Of a DNA stretch of 64,000 bases, positions 43,770 through 55,620 are shown piece by piece (the first letter of the stretch is position 1; each line of letters starts with the position of its first letter). The stretch covers positions 248,001 to 312,000 of the forward strand of contig BQMF02000372.1 in assembly GCA_027922465.2 (NCBI GenBank). Reading direction: 5' to 3'. The notes under the pieces are model-generated. The model saw only the letters and a program-made list of their open reading frames with translations. It had not been told where the DNA came from and did not search any database. This DNA comes from Turritopsis dohrnii. Lineage: Eukaryota > Cnidaria > Hydrozoa > Anthoathecata > Oceaniidae. The translations under genes were made by a program, and so were the position numbers.

Positions 43770-45354
43770 TTAACTTTCCTTCTTTTCACGACAGTCTGGA
43801 CAGAACCAGAGTTTCTTCTTTGAAGGTGCTCTTACCAAATCAACACAAGAAAAATGAAACCATTCTGTTGTACATGACACTCCATCACAAGCAATCATTG
43901 GATTGAGATATGGCCTCTTGCAGTAACAATAAACAGCCTGATTGTTTTCGTTATTAGGGTCGATTTTTCTTGTAACTAATTCAGGCAATAGAACATCAAT
44001 GAAGACTTTTTTTAGCTTTTCATTTAGCTTGTTACAGAAGTTGTTGTCCTGTGCAATCCTGACGAGGAATGTATCATTTTCACCTTTACCTTCTGACCAA
44101 ACAAAGAAATCACATATGTTTATATCAGTAACAAGCATTTGTAGCTGTACCTGATAGTAATATTCGTGATTCACCTTCATTGTATTTTCCAATGTCACGG
44201 GGCAACACCTGTCTGATTTCCAATTGGAGAGAGTTTTTATATTTGTATGGACATTTTATCTCTAACAGTCTTTTACCATGACATTTACTTTCTACTATTG
44301 CATACGTCTCCCTGGCTTTTCCTTCAGAAATTTTGCCATGTTTGGTTGCCTTAGTTTCCACTTGCTTCTCATATGCCATAAGTGATTTGACTGTTGCATT
44401 TGAAGGCATTGTAGTATCCATAACAAATGCTTTTTTACAATTTGAAGCGGTAATGCGACCTGCTCTGTACAAAAACCACTTCTCTGATAGGCTTTGTGTT
44501 ATGGTAATTTTTGTTAGATTTTGGTATTGTTCCTTTGTTGTGTTACTTATATAAGATTCATATTTTTTTTTTGTAATTTTTTCTAGTTCATATTTATCTG
44601 TAATGTTGGTTGTAGATGGATCAAAAAATGATGTCAACAATTTTGGAATTGTGGTCAACTCTGTTTCATCAGCTGTATCAGTTTCTTCAGTGTCTCTCTC
44701 TATTTCCCATAAGCTAACACTCGTAAGCACTACTGCTTCAGGTATGGCCTCTCTTAATGATGTCAGCAACCTTCTCTGTTTTTCTGTGCAAAACTTCACA
44801 GGATCTGCTGTCGTATAACCTTAAAGCGTCCCTTCAAATGGTTGGTCAACATTCGGCAAAACTTTATCTATCCCGTTACTTATCCCAAGATTTTCATTAA
44901 ACTAAATATACCCGGCCATGCAGCTGCAGTTAGCACATAAGATCCACCCGTCTAAATGTATCATTACCCATACATCGTATAAATCTTCCTTTTTGCCCTG
45001 ACGTTGACTAGGTAAAACTTGAGTTTTGATACAACAGAAGTTTTTATCTACATCATGATAGAAAACATCTTGGACATGTCCGGAAATAAAAAAATTGTAT
45101 GCCTCCAACGACTTATAAGTTCTTAAGTTCACTTTTGTAAATTCGCTTGGAGTTTCGATAAGATAGTTATAAATGTCAGGATACGTAACATCAAGTAATC
45201 GAGTAACATCAACCTCCCAACTGATAAGTGCGTGTGGGTCCGGGAGAATAGTGCCATCTTACAGTGTTAATTTCTTTTTGTATTGCGTTTTATCATTTTC
45301 ATCAAGAGTTTGATAATACTTTGATTCATTCACCCACACGTTTTCCTGACTCAT
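43770..45354 (-). pseudogene. YqaJ-type nuclease with SWIM-like and PHD fingers (ISL2EU)
   Basis: It starts MSQENVWVN at 45354. TAA at 45261-45259 is an early stop. A Cys-rich stretch LCANCSCMAG (start of a SWIM-like finger) breaks off at about 44930; the following His/Cys part is missing. The nuclease region resumes: WFLYRAGRITASN, TKHGKISEGKARETY and RLLEIKCPYKYK. The usual segment with a conserved Asp between the last two appears deleted. After a frameshift near 44190 comes HEYYYQVQLQML and a PHD finger (YCYCKRPYLNPMIACD to WFCPDC) ending at 43770. YqaJ proteins are PD-(D/E)XK exonucleases; ISL2EU elements encode one beside the transposase. This copy is broken. Confidence 0.85.
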
Positions 45355-45867
45355 CTTGTGAAAGTGAAGCAGAGAATAACAATAATAAAAAATAAGACGC
45401 ATGAGTAAAAACAAAACTGTGCACGAGGGAATTGAATAGAACGTAAATCGAGCATTTTATAAATCAATATTTACAAAGTTTTCCAAAGAGAGTTAAAAGG
45501 AAGCGTTGTACATTATAACGAAAAGAGTTGATATCATAAAAAGAAGTTTATTTATTTATTTAGATAATTGTGGACGTTTTTTGCAACGTAGTTGGTTTGT
45601 GAGAATTTTTGATTAGAAGAAACTTAAAAGAATGCAGAGAGAGAGAGTTGCGCTGATAATGTTTTCAGTCGTATTTTGGTTAGTTTATGCTTCGCAAACC
45701 GCATTAGGGATTGGTAACGAAAATGTGACGTCATTTAACAACCGGTCTATTAGAAAAAATATTAGTAAAATTATTAGTATTAATAGTGAACTCATATAGA
45801 TATAAGTAATTTTGTAAAATCTTTAAAACTATAAAAATTATATATTCGTTATAGCTTCTTGATTTTT
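45355..45867. other. Non-coding, right end of ISL2EU and flank
   Basis: No gene. The proposed right end of ISL2EU is at 45748, followed by AT. A TTTATTTATTTATTTAG run lies at 45550-45565. Confidence 0.4.
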
Positions 45868-47995
45868 CTAACAAAAATTTGAAAATCCTGTTCTTGTCGA
45901 ATTATTGTTATAGAATATCGCACCAGTAAAGAAGAATGTTTTTTTGGTGGATTCCAGTTTAATCTTTGGTGGACCAATAAGATGACCATTAATTTCATGC
46001 CATGATGTTGTGTTGACCGATTTCAAAATAATTTGAGAAAGCTTCAGTTTCAGCTGTGATTGATTTTCGAACGGAACTACAAACTCGTTTCGGGTGTTCA
46101 CCCATGACTGTCGGTAATTTTCACTCACCAGCCACGATGTTGTGTTTTGCCCTCGTTTCAAAGAGACTGAGAAGTCTTTGTCGATACGGTTGGTGGAAGT
46201 AGTTGACAAGTGAGCAGTACGTAATGGTTGGTAGTATAAACGCTTGGTAAACCTGAAGTGCAGCCATTGTTGTTAGATTTGGACGAATCTTTCGAAGTAA
46301 TCTGAGTCTGGAAGAGGCTTCATTGTATGTTGCTTTAAAATGATCGTATAGACTCGGTGTTGTGTCGATATTTATTCCCAAGTATTTGTATGACTCAGTC
46401 CGATTTATCTGAACAGATTGATGTTTTATGTGGACTTCTTGATATTTTTGGAAAGTCGAACTCCCGTTCCAAATACCATCACTTTGGTTTTACCCTTTTT
46501 AAGGTTTACGATCTGCTCATTTTGTTCGAGCCAGCTCGATAGTTGATTTAAGTCATCATTTAGTGCTTCTTCTATTCTCTTCAAGTTCTTATCATGAAAA
46601 TAAATAACGGTATCATCAGCGTAAGTAACGATCTTGCATTTTTAAAGGTAAATTTCAGCATCGTTAAAGTGGAGTAGGAACAAAAGGGGTCCCAAGATGG
46701 ACCCCTGGGGTACACCACCATGAACGGGTAATTTCGTAGAACTTGACTCTTTTAATTTTCCAATCTTCAAGTCTTTTGATACTGTTGACTTTGTGATACT
46801 TAGATTAATCAGATGAGCAATTGGTTGTGCAAGTTCAGTAGAAAAATCTCCTAAAAACCGTGCTGGAATATTGTCTATCCCCGAACACTTGTTAACTTTT
46901 AAACGATTTAAGTGACGTCTGGTCTTAGGTATGGATACATGTCTGAATTTGAAACGAGTGTTAGTATATGTTGGGACAGATTGATGGTAAGCCCATACAA
47001 AGTTTGTGAATTTAAATACGTTTTCTTTAAGCTTTAAGACGGCGGTATGGAAGTATGAACAAAAACTTTCGCTATATCTCGATTATTTGACGTAGGTTTT
47101 CCGTTAATAACGAACTTCGTAGTTGATATCTCCTACGTTGATGTTTTCGTTGGGAAAGGTTTTTTCAAGAATTCCCAAAATTTCTTCAGCTTAGAGATAT
47201 TTTCTTCTAGGAGTTCTTTGTAGTAGTCAGACTTCGCTCTCTTTATAAGGTCATTAACATTGCTCTTCTTCCTTTTATAGACTTCCCAGTCTAGAAAAAT
47301 CTATTGTTGTTTTGACTTCCTTGCTTTACGTAATAGGCTATCGCGATAATTCATTTGTTCTCTCAAAGGTTGCGACAGCCAAGGACAGGGCTTCCCCTTA
47401 ATCGTTTTCTTGGTGAGTGGGGCGTGTTTGTCGATACAATTGATAAGAACATTTCTTAACAGCTCCCAGCAATGGTTTACGTCATAACAATTCATGATTA
47501 GTGCCCAGTCAATTCCTTTTAGTTAACATCTAATTACATCGTGATTGTAATTTTTGTAATTACGTGAAGTAACAGTCTTTGGTGCGTACTTTGTATGTGC
47601 GTCTTTTCTTTCTGACAAAACCAACATTTCGTGGTCGCTGAGATTTGAGAGTATTGTGTTCAAGAAATAGTCTCAGGTGAGTTTGATAGTACAACAATTA
47701 AGGTAGAAGTAGTTTCAGTTATTCTCGTTGGTTTAGAAATCAACTGCTTGTATCCGAGAGCAATGAAAACGTCTTTGATATCTTTGTGATTTTTGTCTAT
47801 TAAAAAGTCACAATTAATGTCTCCCAAGATGGTCGTTTCTTTGTTTTCTAGCGAGATATGTTGTAAGGTCTCTGTCAAGATTTTTACAAAGTTTTCATTC
47901 GTATGATTAGACGTGTCAGGGGGTCTGTAAATGATACCAATGATGAACTTTTTGGTATTTTTGAAGGAAATTTCAAGCCAAATTTCAAGCCACAT
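45868..47995 (-). pseudogene. 5'-truncated LINE with endonuclease and reverse transcriptase remnants
   Basis: On the minus strand from 47995: the end of an APE-type endonuclease (GIIYRPPDTSN, TILGDINCDFL, KPTRIT), then a linker (LTKKTIKGKPCPWLS). The reverse transcriptase part includes GVPQGSILGPLLFLL at about 46700 and YADDT near 46620. A thumb/C-terminal part follows (ILPTITYCSLV, KTFFFTGAIFYNN). Frames change several times and stops occur, for example after the GPLLF segment. The order fits Jockey/CR1/Nimb-like non-LTR retrotransposons; the exact clade is not resolved. The 5' half is missing, as usual for LINEs. Confidence 0.85.
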
Positions 47996-47999
47996 AATT

Positions 48000-48959
48000 T
48001 CAACTAGAAAAGTACACTTTCCAACAAATTCGTATGAAAGGTTCGTATGAAGGCAAATTTCAGTTGTTAACCTTTTAGTTTGATATTTTTAGATGAAACA
48101 ATCCCAAAGTGATGCTTGCAATTAAAGTTTGCCATGTTGTTTTACATATATTATGTAATAGAATATAACATTTCACAGTTTATGTGTAGCTTCACCATTT
48201 ATATGTAACATTGTGTCAGTTTTTGTTCTCTTTGTGTAGCTTTGAAAAAATTTGAAAGTAGTGGTAATAGGCCTGATGGCTGCAGTAGTAGTAGTTCAAA
48301 ACAACTTCGGATTGAATGAACTTCGTAAATAGCACTCATTGAGCTTAATTCAATGGTTGATGTAGATATTAGCTTTTGTTATGATATTCAAGCAAAAAAG
48401 AGCAAGGAATAACTTCAGGCCATCCAATTTCTCGGTTAAAGTTCTTGCAGATTCTTCAACGGTTTGAAAGAATACAAAATAGACAAACTTAATGTGTTCA
48501 ACATAAAAAGAGTGGCTCAAGGTAAACAACTCTCTTATATATTACCTTTATTACAGAAAATATCTCTGATGAATAATCCCTTTCCATTGGAGGTGAATAA
48601 TGGGGGTCTCAAGGAAACACTGGGACTCGTTTCAGTTTAAATATAACAGTGGTTTTTTCATCACAACAAATGAGTACCTTGACTTACATAAATTTTCGCA
48701 GGGACAAATGTTTGCGGAATTTATTTTCACAGTAAAACGGTCTGAAAATGTCAAGTTTCGGGAGTGATAAGTATTTTTGCATTCCTCTAAAATATGATCA
48801 ATTTTGTTATGTTTGGGAAGAACGGAGACACCAATTTCAAGCGTCTTTAAATATTTTTAAAAAAAGTCAATCTTCTAGATCGTCAAACATTGCAGATTCT
48901 TTCACCTGACTCTACTACTTCCCATTCATCATTGGACGAATCTTCTTGTCTATATTGGT
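48000..48959. other. Non-coding region
   Basis: No supported gene. A small open block at 48240-48320 (translation ending CSSSSSKQLRIE then a stop) follows an acceptor-like AG and might be an orphan last exon. Nothing else is recognised. Confidence 0.3.
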
Positions 48960-50160
48960 TGTAAAAATCTATATCCTCGCAGTCAACTTCCAGAAAGGGG
49001 TAAGGTCTTTGTGTGGAAACTGAATAAAGGGATCAAACCCCCAATCTCTTTAGATACTGCTTCAGTCATGTCTGCTGATTTCCAACAGTTATCGATTATC
49101 TTCCTTTCTGTCTCCGATTTGAAATAGTTGTAAGCTTCTTAAAGCCAACTTGCATGTAATGGTTTGAGCGCAGACAGTTTCAGCTTAAATTTGATGTCAT
49201 CCAAGCACATTCCCTTTTCCAACTTGTTTGTTATTTCCTTGCTGCACCATTGACTAAACTTTTTATCATGAAGGCCTTGAAAAAAGCATTCACTGTGAGG
49301 TCAAGCAGCTGGATGAGGTTGGTCATGTTAGCTGTAATATTTTATTCTCCCATAACATTCGAAGAATTGCGTCTGTCATTTGCCCAGTAAGTACATCCAT
49401 GATGAGCAACGCATATTGGTCTTCAAAGGTATTTTTTTAGCATTCGTAATTTATGTATGGAATAATGATCTTGTCTAGTTATTTTACAGATTCTTGTGTA
49501 TAACTTAAGTGTTTAGGATTAGCACTTAAGCTAAATTTGTCTGGGAATTTAACTTTAAGGAAACTCATGGCTGTTTTTCCAGCATAAATTAGTTGCATTG
49601 GCAGAAAGTTATTCGAAATTGTGCTACCAAAAGTCGCTGTAATTGCTTTCTTGAAAGAAGAACCAGCAAATTCTTTGAATTCTTTTTGGCCATGGTACAA
49701 GATGAAGCTGGGGCAAACTTTGACGGTGTTTGGTCAATGTTCATGATTAATGAATCAGGAATCTTTTCAACTTTAGATATGATGCCATGATGGAAAATGA
49801 GCTCTGCTTCTTTTCTTTCATCATTGGGTATTTCAGGTCTAGTAGTAGAAACTCGTCTGACAAAACCAATCTTTCGAAAAAGGCTCTTCATCCAATAGTA
49901 GCTTTTGAAGTCATCGCTGCTTCTTGCTATCAGGGCCTTCACAGTAGCATATGCGACAACCATTATTAACAGCTTCGCCTTTTTGGCATACAGCAAATAG
50001 AAAATATTTCACTTTTATGTCGATTTGTCCCAGAAGAAGTGGTCTACCGTGTTTCAAATGGGGCAGTTTCTTCACAATTGATTTATTAGTTTTGTTCCCT
50101 TTTAAAGCCTTGTGATACTTGTCACAAAAGGTTCTGACGGTACTCTCCTTCAGCTGGGGA
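48960..50160 (-). pseudogene. pogo/Tigger-type transposase remnant
   Basis: Minus-strand pieces in order, in several frames: KESTVRTFCDKYHKAL and HGRPLLLGQID (about 50150-50035), ATVKALIARSS, LFRKIGFVRRVSTT, MNIDQTPSKF (first Asp), KKAITATFGST, FLPMQLIYAGKT, ALLIMDVLTGQMTD (second Asp), and KLKLSALKPLHASW (about 49180). These are DDE_1 (CENP-B/Tigger) signatures. At least four frame changes and several stops make it dead. No TIRs or TA sites were located. Small open frames on the opposite strand here are shadows. Confidence 0.8.
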
Positions 50161-50469
50161 TTTTCTTTAACTTAAACAGCATTGACATGGGGCTATGCAT
50201 TGCTGCCTACTTTCCAATCTCAAAGGGTTCTTCATCAGAAAATCTTTGGTATCTGCCTCTTTTTGGAAATCGTGATTTTCGCTGCTATTTCTAAGCTGTA
50301 TCATAAAATACAGGCATTGCACGTTGTTCACATCCACAAAAATAAACCCAAACATTTTCCTTAAGAAGCTCTGACTCGCAAAAAATAATCCACGCAAGAC
50401 GCTCTCAAACCGTGGCTCGCAAAGATAAATCCACACAAAAATAAATCCTCTTTAGGTAGTAAAACTAGA

Positions 50470-50771
50470 TTGTATCTGATGAGCAAAGCAAGGGCAGTTG
50501 TGGCATTTGAGGAAATTTTCTGCAAGAGCAATGTAGTTAACGTTACAGGTGATCAAACCAGTGATAGTGATGATTCCTTAGCATGTAAGTTATTTTTCCT
50601 TAATCTGTTTTCTTTTTTATCACAGATTTGTTTTCTCCAATTTTGCCCATTTATTGGTAGTTTTGATATTCTACGTTTTCTTCAGATTTCTTAGAGAAGC
50701 CTCTGAAAGCATCTCAATGCAAAAAGATGCAAGTGAAAGATGAACAAGAGGAGAAATTTTTGACTGAACAA
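50470..50771 (+). other. Possible orphan exon pair
   Basis: A stretch from 50470 (MSKARAVVAFEE ...) ends at a GTAAGT donor near 50586. Downstream, a TTTTCTTCAG acceptor at about 50686 opens a charged exon (LEKPLKASQCKKMQVKDEQ) ending at a GTATAT donor near 50771. The phases agree, giving a join near DSLAYFLEKP. No family is recognised. It could be part of a decayed transposon gene or chance. Confidence 0.25.
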
Positions 50772-50935
50772 CTGGGTATATATTTAATCAAAACCCTTTT
50801 TCATATTCCTGTTTCACATAAGAGGTAGTGTTAGAATTATTGGAATTAGAAAAAATTTGATGATTTTTAATAAAATTTTCTCTATTCTTCATTGAAATTT
50901 GTGCTTGAGTTTTCTATAGTTATTCACTTTTTATA

Positions 50936-51060
50936 TATTTCGCCATAGGGTGAAATATATGTTAAAACCGGCATTTTCCTCCTTCTTCTTCTTCTCTTTC
51001 TCCGTTCACTTTTATAGCCAAGGTTCGGTATTGAACTTTCGCCTAGCCGCCAAAGTAGAT
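50936..51060 (+). repeat. Helentron-like 5' end fragment
   Basis: The hairpin TATATTTCGCC-ATA-GGGTGAAATATA is followed by TTAAAACCGGC, the same arrangement (hairpin, then TTAAAACCGGC) as the 5' ends at 9087 and 53496. The hairpin sequence itself differs. No matching 3' end was found nearby. Confidence 0.4.
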
Positions 51061-51790
51061 AAGAATAGAGGCTGGTCTACAGTCAAGTAGTACGCCATGT
51101 TTTTTCAGTCAGATGGGCTGTAGAAGATTTTAGATTTTTCCACTAGCTTTTAAAATGATTCAAGAGAATATAGTTTTAGTTTAGTATTGTCTTAAAAGGT
51201 TTAAAAACTTTTGAAGAAACATGTAGAAAACAGAAAGGTATTGTTTTGTTTTTGTTGATGACAAAATTGCTATGTATGATGATGATTGGTAATTAAATGC
51301 TTGGAACATTGAAGCTGCGATTTCAGTGCAAAGGCAAAAATTCTTTATCAATACAGGCTGGAGATTTATTTTTATTTTACGTCCTGATATAATATGAACT
51401 GAAAGCACATCAGCTATAAAAGACCAGAGTGACACACATCTGCTCGAAAAATGTGCTTCCCTGGATATTCATTTAATCTGACAACAGAAACATAATTTAC
51501 TATGGATTAATTCCATGATCACCTATACTGTTTTGATACTATGGTATTTTAGAAAAATTGATATACTGTCAATTTTCACACAAACAACAAACGTATATAA
51601 ATCAAAGCTCAATCTAACAAACAATCTGTATATAAATCAAATCAAGCCAGAACAAGAAACGTCTACTTTCAGCTTTTTAGTGATTTGGTTATGGATGTGT
51701 AGTCTATTTTCACTACCAAAATCTGTTGGTTTTTTTTTTTTCATTTAGGATTTACAATGCAATGGCCATTTTTATCAAATAATAAATATA
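51061..51790. other. Non-coding region
   Basis: AT-rich. Short open frames at 51181-51435 and 51515-51748 resemble nothing known and are not credited. Confidence 0.35.
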
Positions 51791-52620
51791 TCTATATATT
51801 AATAGCCGATTCTCTGTTTGTGCGTTTGTTTGTAAGTCACGCAAAATGGTAGATTAAGTTGTGAGCGAAATTATTTCTTTTTTTGTGTGCGACGTGAGTT
51901 CGAAGCAAATACATTGCAACCCCAATCGAACGTGACTTTTTTGGCTGATGAACTAATAGGAATAACGTTTTGTTTTTATCATTATTGTTAGTTTTATATT
52001 CCACGTTGACTTGGCTTTGAAAACAGTACATCAACTAAATACAAAGAAACTAACTGATTAAACATTTTGGACAAAAAGCAGCAGTGGCAGAACGTGGCAG
52101 CATATGTTCAGTTTGCCACTAACTCTTGCCTGACTGTCTGAGACGGGTGAACTTTTTTTTTTGAGCAATCAAAATGTTTAAAAACCGATAGGTAAAAAAA
52201 GAGTATCATATCAAAAGAAAATGTTTTTTTTGCTTTTCTTTTAATAATTTAATTTGTTCTTTTAACTGTTAAGCGTTCTAATCGAACGTTTTTTTATTCT
52301 ATTTATTCATTTAGCACGTGCCTTTTTTCTCTCCTCCGTGTGAACTTTTTAAGAAGAGAAACCATTTTCCCCCTTACGTTTGATAGCACCCATGTTAGAG
52401 CGCGTAACTTTTTTAAAACAAAAGTTAATAAAAAGTTGAAGTTTTCTCTCTATATGTTTTGAGTGTATTGTTACACTGATAAAAGATTGGTTTTACCAGA
52501 GGTTGTGACTTCGAATCTGCTTTTGGTTGTACGAGCCGTTTATAAGGAAATTTGACGTTTATTGATACAGTTATACAGAGCAGGTGGACATGGGCGGCGA
52601 GCGACGCCGCCTTGGCGGCT
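51791..52620 (+). mobile_element. Non-autonomous Helitron, near full length
   Basis: It starts TCTATATATTAATAGCCG after an A (51790). It ends with the hairpin GCCGCC-TT-GGCGGC and then TTAA instead of the CTAG seen in two other copies, so the last bases are mutated or altered. The length is 830 bp, against 900 bp for the copy in piggyBac, which has an extra internal stretch near 13680-13750. It is non-coding. Confidence 0.85.
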
Positions 52621-52837
52621 TAAATACATTTATTTATTTATTCTGAACACTTGAATTTAATTGTCACATTAAGCCCATGTCTTTTTTGAAAATAACTCTT
52701 CTGTCTGAATTTGAAGTGCTAATTTGAAGTGCCTTTGATAGTTATTTGCTTATATATTGAAGATATTCTTCAGGGCGTAAAGCTTTAGTAAAAAGAGAGT
52801 AACAAGAAGTTTCATTTTGATTTATAATCTTATTATA

Positions 52838-53395
52838 ATAATCCGCGTTGTGCATCCCACTTTTATTTTAGAGAGTGATATATTTGTTTAATTTTTACGG
52901 TCATCTTCCTCTTATGTGCGCGTAAAACCACGTAGAGGCGAGAGACACTTTTTTCACGATCATTCCAAAAGCACGTGGCATCATTTGACGTCAGTTTTTT
53001 TATGATCATGGGGAATCATTGCATTGCATCCCCAATCGAACGCGACGTTTTTGGGGAAATATCTCAAGAACCAATAGGGATAACTGACGTTTTTTGGGGT
53101 CAGCGATACGGGTGATGGGATGACGCATCATTTGGGCCTAAATTTTATTTGGTACTGCGGATATTACGTCATCGAAATCTTTGATCAGCGATATCTCCGC
53201 AACAGTTGGTCGTAGGGAAACGATCCCATACACTTTTTTGATCAGCTTTTCGAGCTTTACAACATGGGTACACTTTTGAGTTGCAATTCCATGATTTATT
53301 TTTTCTTCAAGGGGTACGTACACGGGAATGGTGGATTTGACCTAATGTTTTCGAAGTTAAGTTCGGTAAAAAGGTTTTACCCGGGATACTAGTTT
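52838..53395 (+). repeat. R1 repeat, near full-length reverse copy
   Basis: It begins TTATAATAATCCGCGTTGTG and ends GGGATACTAGTT, opposite in orientation to the copy at 1212-1782, and shares all landmarks of the family. The hairpin at 53393-53457 overlaps its right end. The open frame at 53138-53323 is incidental. Confidence 0.65.
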
Positions 53396-53457
53396 AATTC
53401 AATATTTCGTCCTGCATGACAATGTTCTGCGGATGAAGGACGAAATATTGAATTAAA
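53393..53457. repeat. Perfect 21-bp hairpin at R1 border
   Basis: The 21-bp arms at 53393-53413 and 53437-53457 (TTTAATTCAATATTTCGTCC core) are exact inverse copies around a 23-bp loop. It lies exactly at the ACTAGT end of R1 and just before a Helentron copy. Confidence 0.88.
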
Positions 53458-53495
53458 TTATAAATCAAAATGAAACTTATTGTTATTCTCTTTTT

Positions 53496-54351
53496 GGATT
53501 TCTGCGGAAGCAAGAAATACATTAAAACCGGCTCTGGTTGTTTTTGGGGTTTTTTTGCTGTCCAAACCTAGTGGTTTTTTGAAATTTCGTGTGTGCCTTT
53601 ACATGAAAACTACAAAAACATTCTTTATAAAAGTATTTTAGTGTTTTGCCACTTTCACAAAATAAGAGACATTTCTCCTAATAAAAACATAATGGAGAAC
53701 TTCAGTTCCGCCAAATTCGAAGCATCACTTGTAATAAACTTAAGATTTTAAAAGGTCGTTGTTGGTAACATCTTGTGGTTCGAAGCTCTCTTGCATTCAG
53801 GAAAATTTATCCAAGTCGTTCATAAACTTTTTAAAAGCTATATTTTTAAATGCTTAGTAGCTAGATTAGGTAGTAGATACGTAGTATGTCTGATGAGTTT
53901 TTCGCTTTTGTTTCTAAATTTTATTATCGAAAAAGTTTTTTTTATTTTCGCTCTTATACATTGTTTTCTCATTTTTTTTAAAAAACTGTCACATAAAATG
54001 TGTATCTATGGTTAAAATTCGCACCTTATGTGTATTTCTTTTCTTTGTTGTTTTTAGTTAAGTCCTATTTACACTTTTTAAAAGGTAATGTGCCATCATC
54101 CTTGGAAATGAACAAAAGTTGACAAACTTTTTAGCGGGTTTAACTATTCTAGTTTTAATTTTGTTTTATCTATTTTTGATCTATGGTATATATCAGTTAT
54201 GCTTTCATGGATTCCTAGGGAGTGTATGATCAAAAATGTGATGTATTGTAGAAGTCGTTCAATCTTCAAATTTGAAGAATATCACTAGTCTTTAATTTTT
54301 CATGCTTCAGCTGGTTTTGCAGAAATCCTTATGCCTGTTAGGGCATTTTGT
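53496..54351 (+). mobile_element. Helentron-like non-autonomous element, single copy
   Basis: The 5' end GGATTTCTGCGGAAGCAAG is followed by TTAAAACCGGC. The 3' end has the inverted GCAGAAATCC, a hairpin TGCCTGTTAGGGCA and TTTTGTT. The length is about 855 bp. The T-rich tract and CTGTCCAAACCTAG phrase match the outer element at 9087-12822. No credible gene; the open frame 53773-54015 is aromatic-rich noise. Confidence 0.6.
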
Positions 54352-55344
54352 TGGTTTTACCTTATAGTATTTTTTAATACTTACATATACTGTAGTATTA
54401 AAGTTAAGTTTGACAATTTTCTATTCTTCTTTTGTAAATTTGATAGTATAATGTTGTAAGATAGTTTTATCTGAGTTACAAAAAGCAAGTGCAAAGTGTC
54501 TTCTGCTGAATTACACTGTTTTGTTATGAGTTTATGGTATAAAGGATGTCTGGCTTCTGCAACAATAAAGATCATATGTTTATTATGCTAAAATCGCCTT
54601 ACATATTGGTGCGGTTGTTGATATTTAGTTAAAATTTACAAGAGCAACCTTATCATTTGACCATGAACATCTTCATTTCTTAATAAATTCAAAATAAGTT
54701 CTTTTGTGGTATTAAATTCAATTCTACCCTGTTTAGTAAGGACAACATTTTTATATTTTTCTTAACAATAATTAACAAAAGTTTCGCAACTTTGGGGAAA
54801 TATATAGTCACATTTTTGCGAGTCTTGTTTTCAATACATATATATTTTACCTGATTTCATTAGGGACTCTGTGGAAAGAACACTGTTATTTAATGAAATA
54901 GATGAAGCATTCACAACTTCTTTGACTGCTGATACAGAGAAAGCATTACGACATGTAGAAGATGAAAGGAAACAAATAAGATTATTAGATTTGATCACAG
55001 TCACAAGAAAAAGAATAGTCTGGAAATAGGGCCGATGCAGGCCGCATATTCTTAATATGTTGTGTTTCGCAAAAAACAAGTGCCCATGCTTTTTAATGGT
55101 GCATGGAAACTAAACATCACGCCGGAACGTTTAAGTTTTCTTTAGTAAACTCAGTATGCCTGGAGCAAATTGCTCAATATTCCGTTGTTCTAGCTCAAGG
55201 TCTACGCAAGGGATTGCTATATTTGCTATATACTTTTTCAGAAATTAAAATTCTGCTATCAATGAAGGACCTGTTTTATAAATTATATACAATAAAAAAC
55301 AATATACAAAAAAGATAGCAAGACCAATTAGACAGCTGAATAAA
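54352..55344. other. Mostly non-coding, one possible gene fragment
   Basis: At 54855-55027 the plus strand stays open without an ATG and reads RDSVERTLLFNEIDEAF and EKALRHVEDERKQ before a stop, after a possible acceptor. The composition looks coding (charged, helical) but no family is recognised. The rest shows nothing. Confidence 0.3.
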
Positions 55345-55620
55345 TTAAACTTTAAATTTACAGATGGATTTTTCTCTTCTAAAGTTGTCAGACAATTCAT
55401 TGAAGGTCAGGGCACCTTGGACAGCAAATGATCGTCTTCCAGACTCAGTTCTTGATTTTGGAACAACCAAACAATTTCCATTTCCTCGTTTTGTAATGCT
55501 ATGTTGGAATCTTTCGAAATGGAATAAATTGTTTTTGATTTCCAAAGAAAGCACTTTAGGGTTAACGACACACTTCTGCGTGAATTTCGACTGGATGAGG
55601 AAGCTTAACTTTTAGAGGAT
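55345..55620 (-). pseudogene. LINE C-terminal fragment
   Basis: The minus-strand reading has LVVPKSRTESGRRSFAVQGA then LTFNELSDNFR. The R-T-x-x-G-x-R-S-F-x-x-x-G-A motif is the typical C-terminal tail of CR1/L2-like non-LTR reverse transcriptases. Only about 70-90 residues remain. It is different in sequence from the LINE at 45868-47995. Confidence 0.6.

Larger units (their letters stand above)
36567..45748. mobile_element. ISL2EU-type transposon with nested insertion
   Basis: Proposed ends are AGACAGGTTG at 36567 and its inverted partner AGACCGGTTG (complement, ending 45748). Both are followed inside by a looser match around TTTACATTTTTAGTGGC / GTCACATTTTCGTTACC. The dinucleotide AT flanks both ends (36565-36566 and 45749-45750). 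It carries a THAP-DDE_Tnp_4 transposase (+) and a convergent YqaJ-nuclease/PHD gene (-), the gene pair described for ISL2EU. Without the 5.18-kb insert it is about 4.0 kb. Gene content is secure; the exact ends are moderately supported. Confidence 0.68.
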
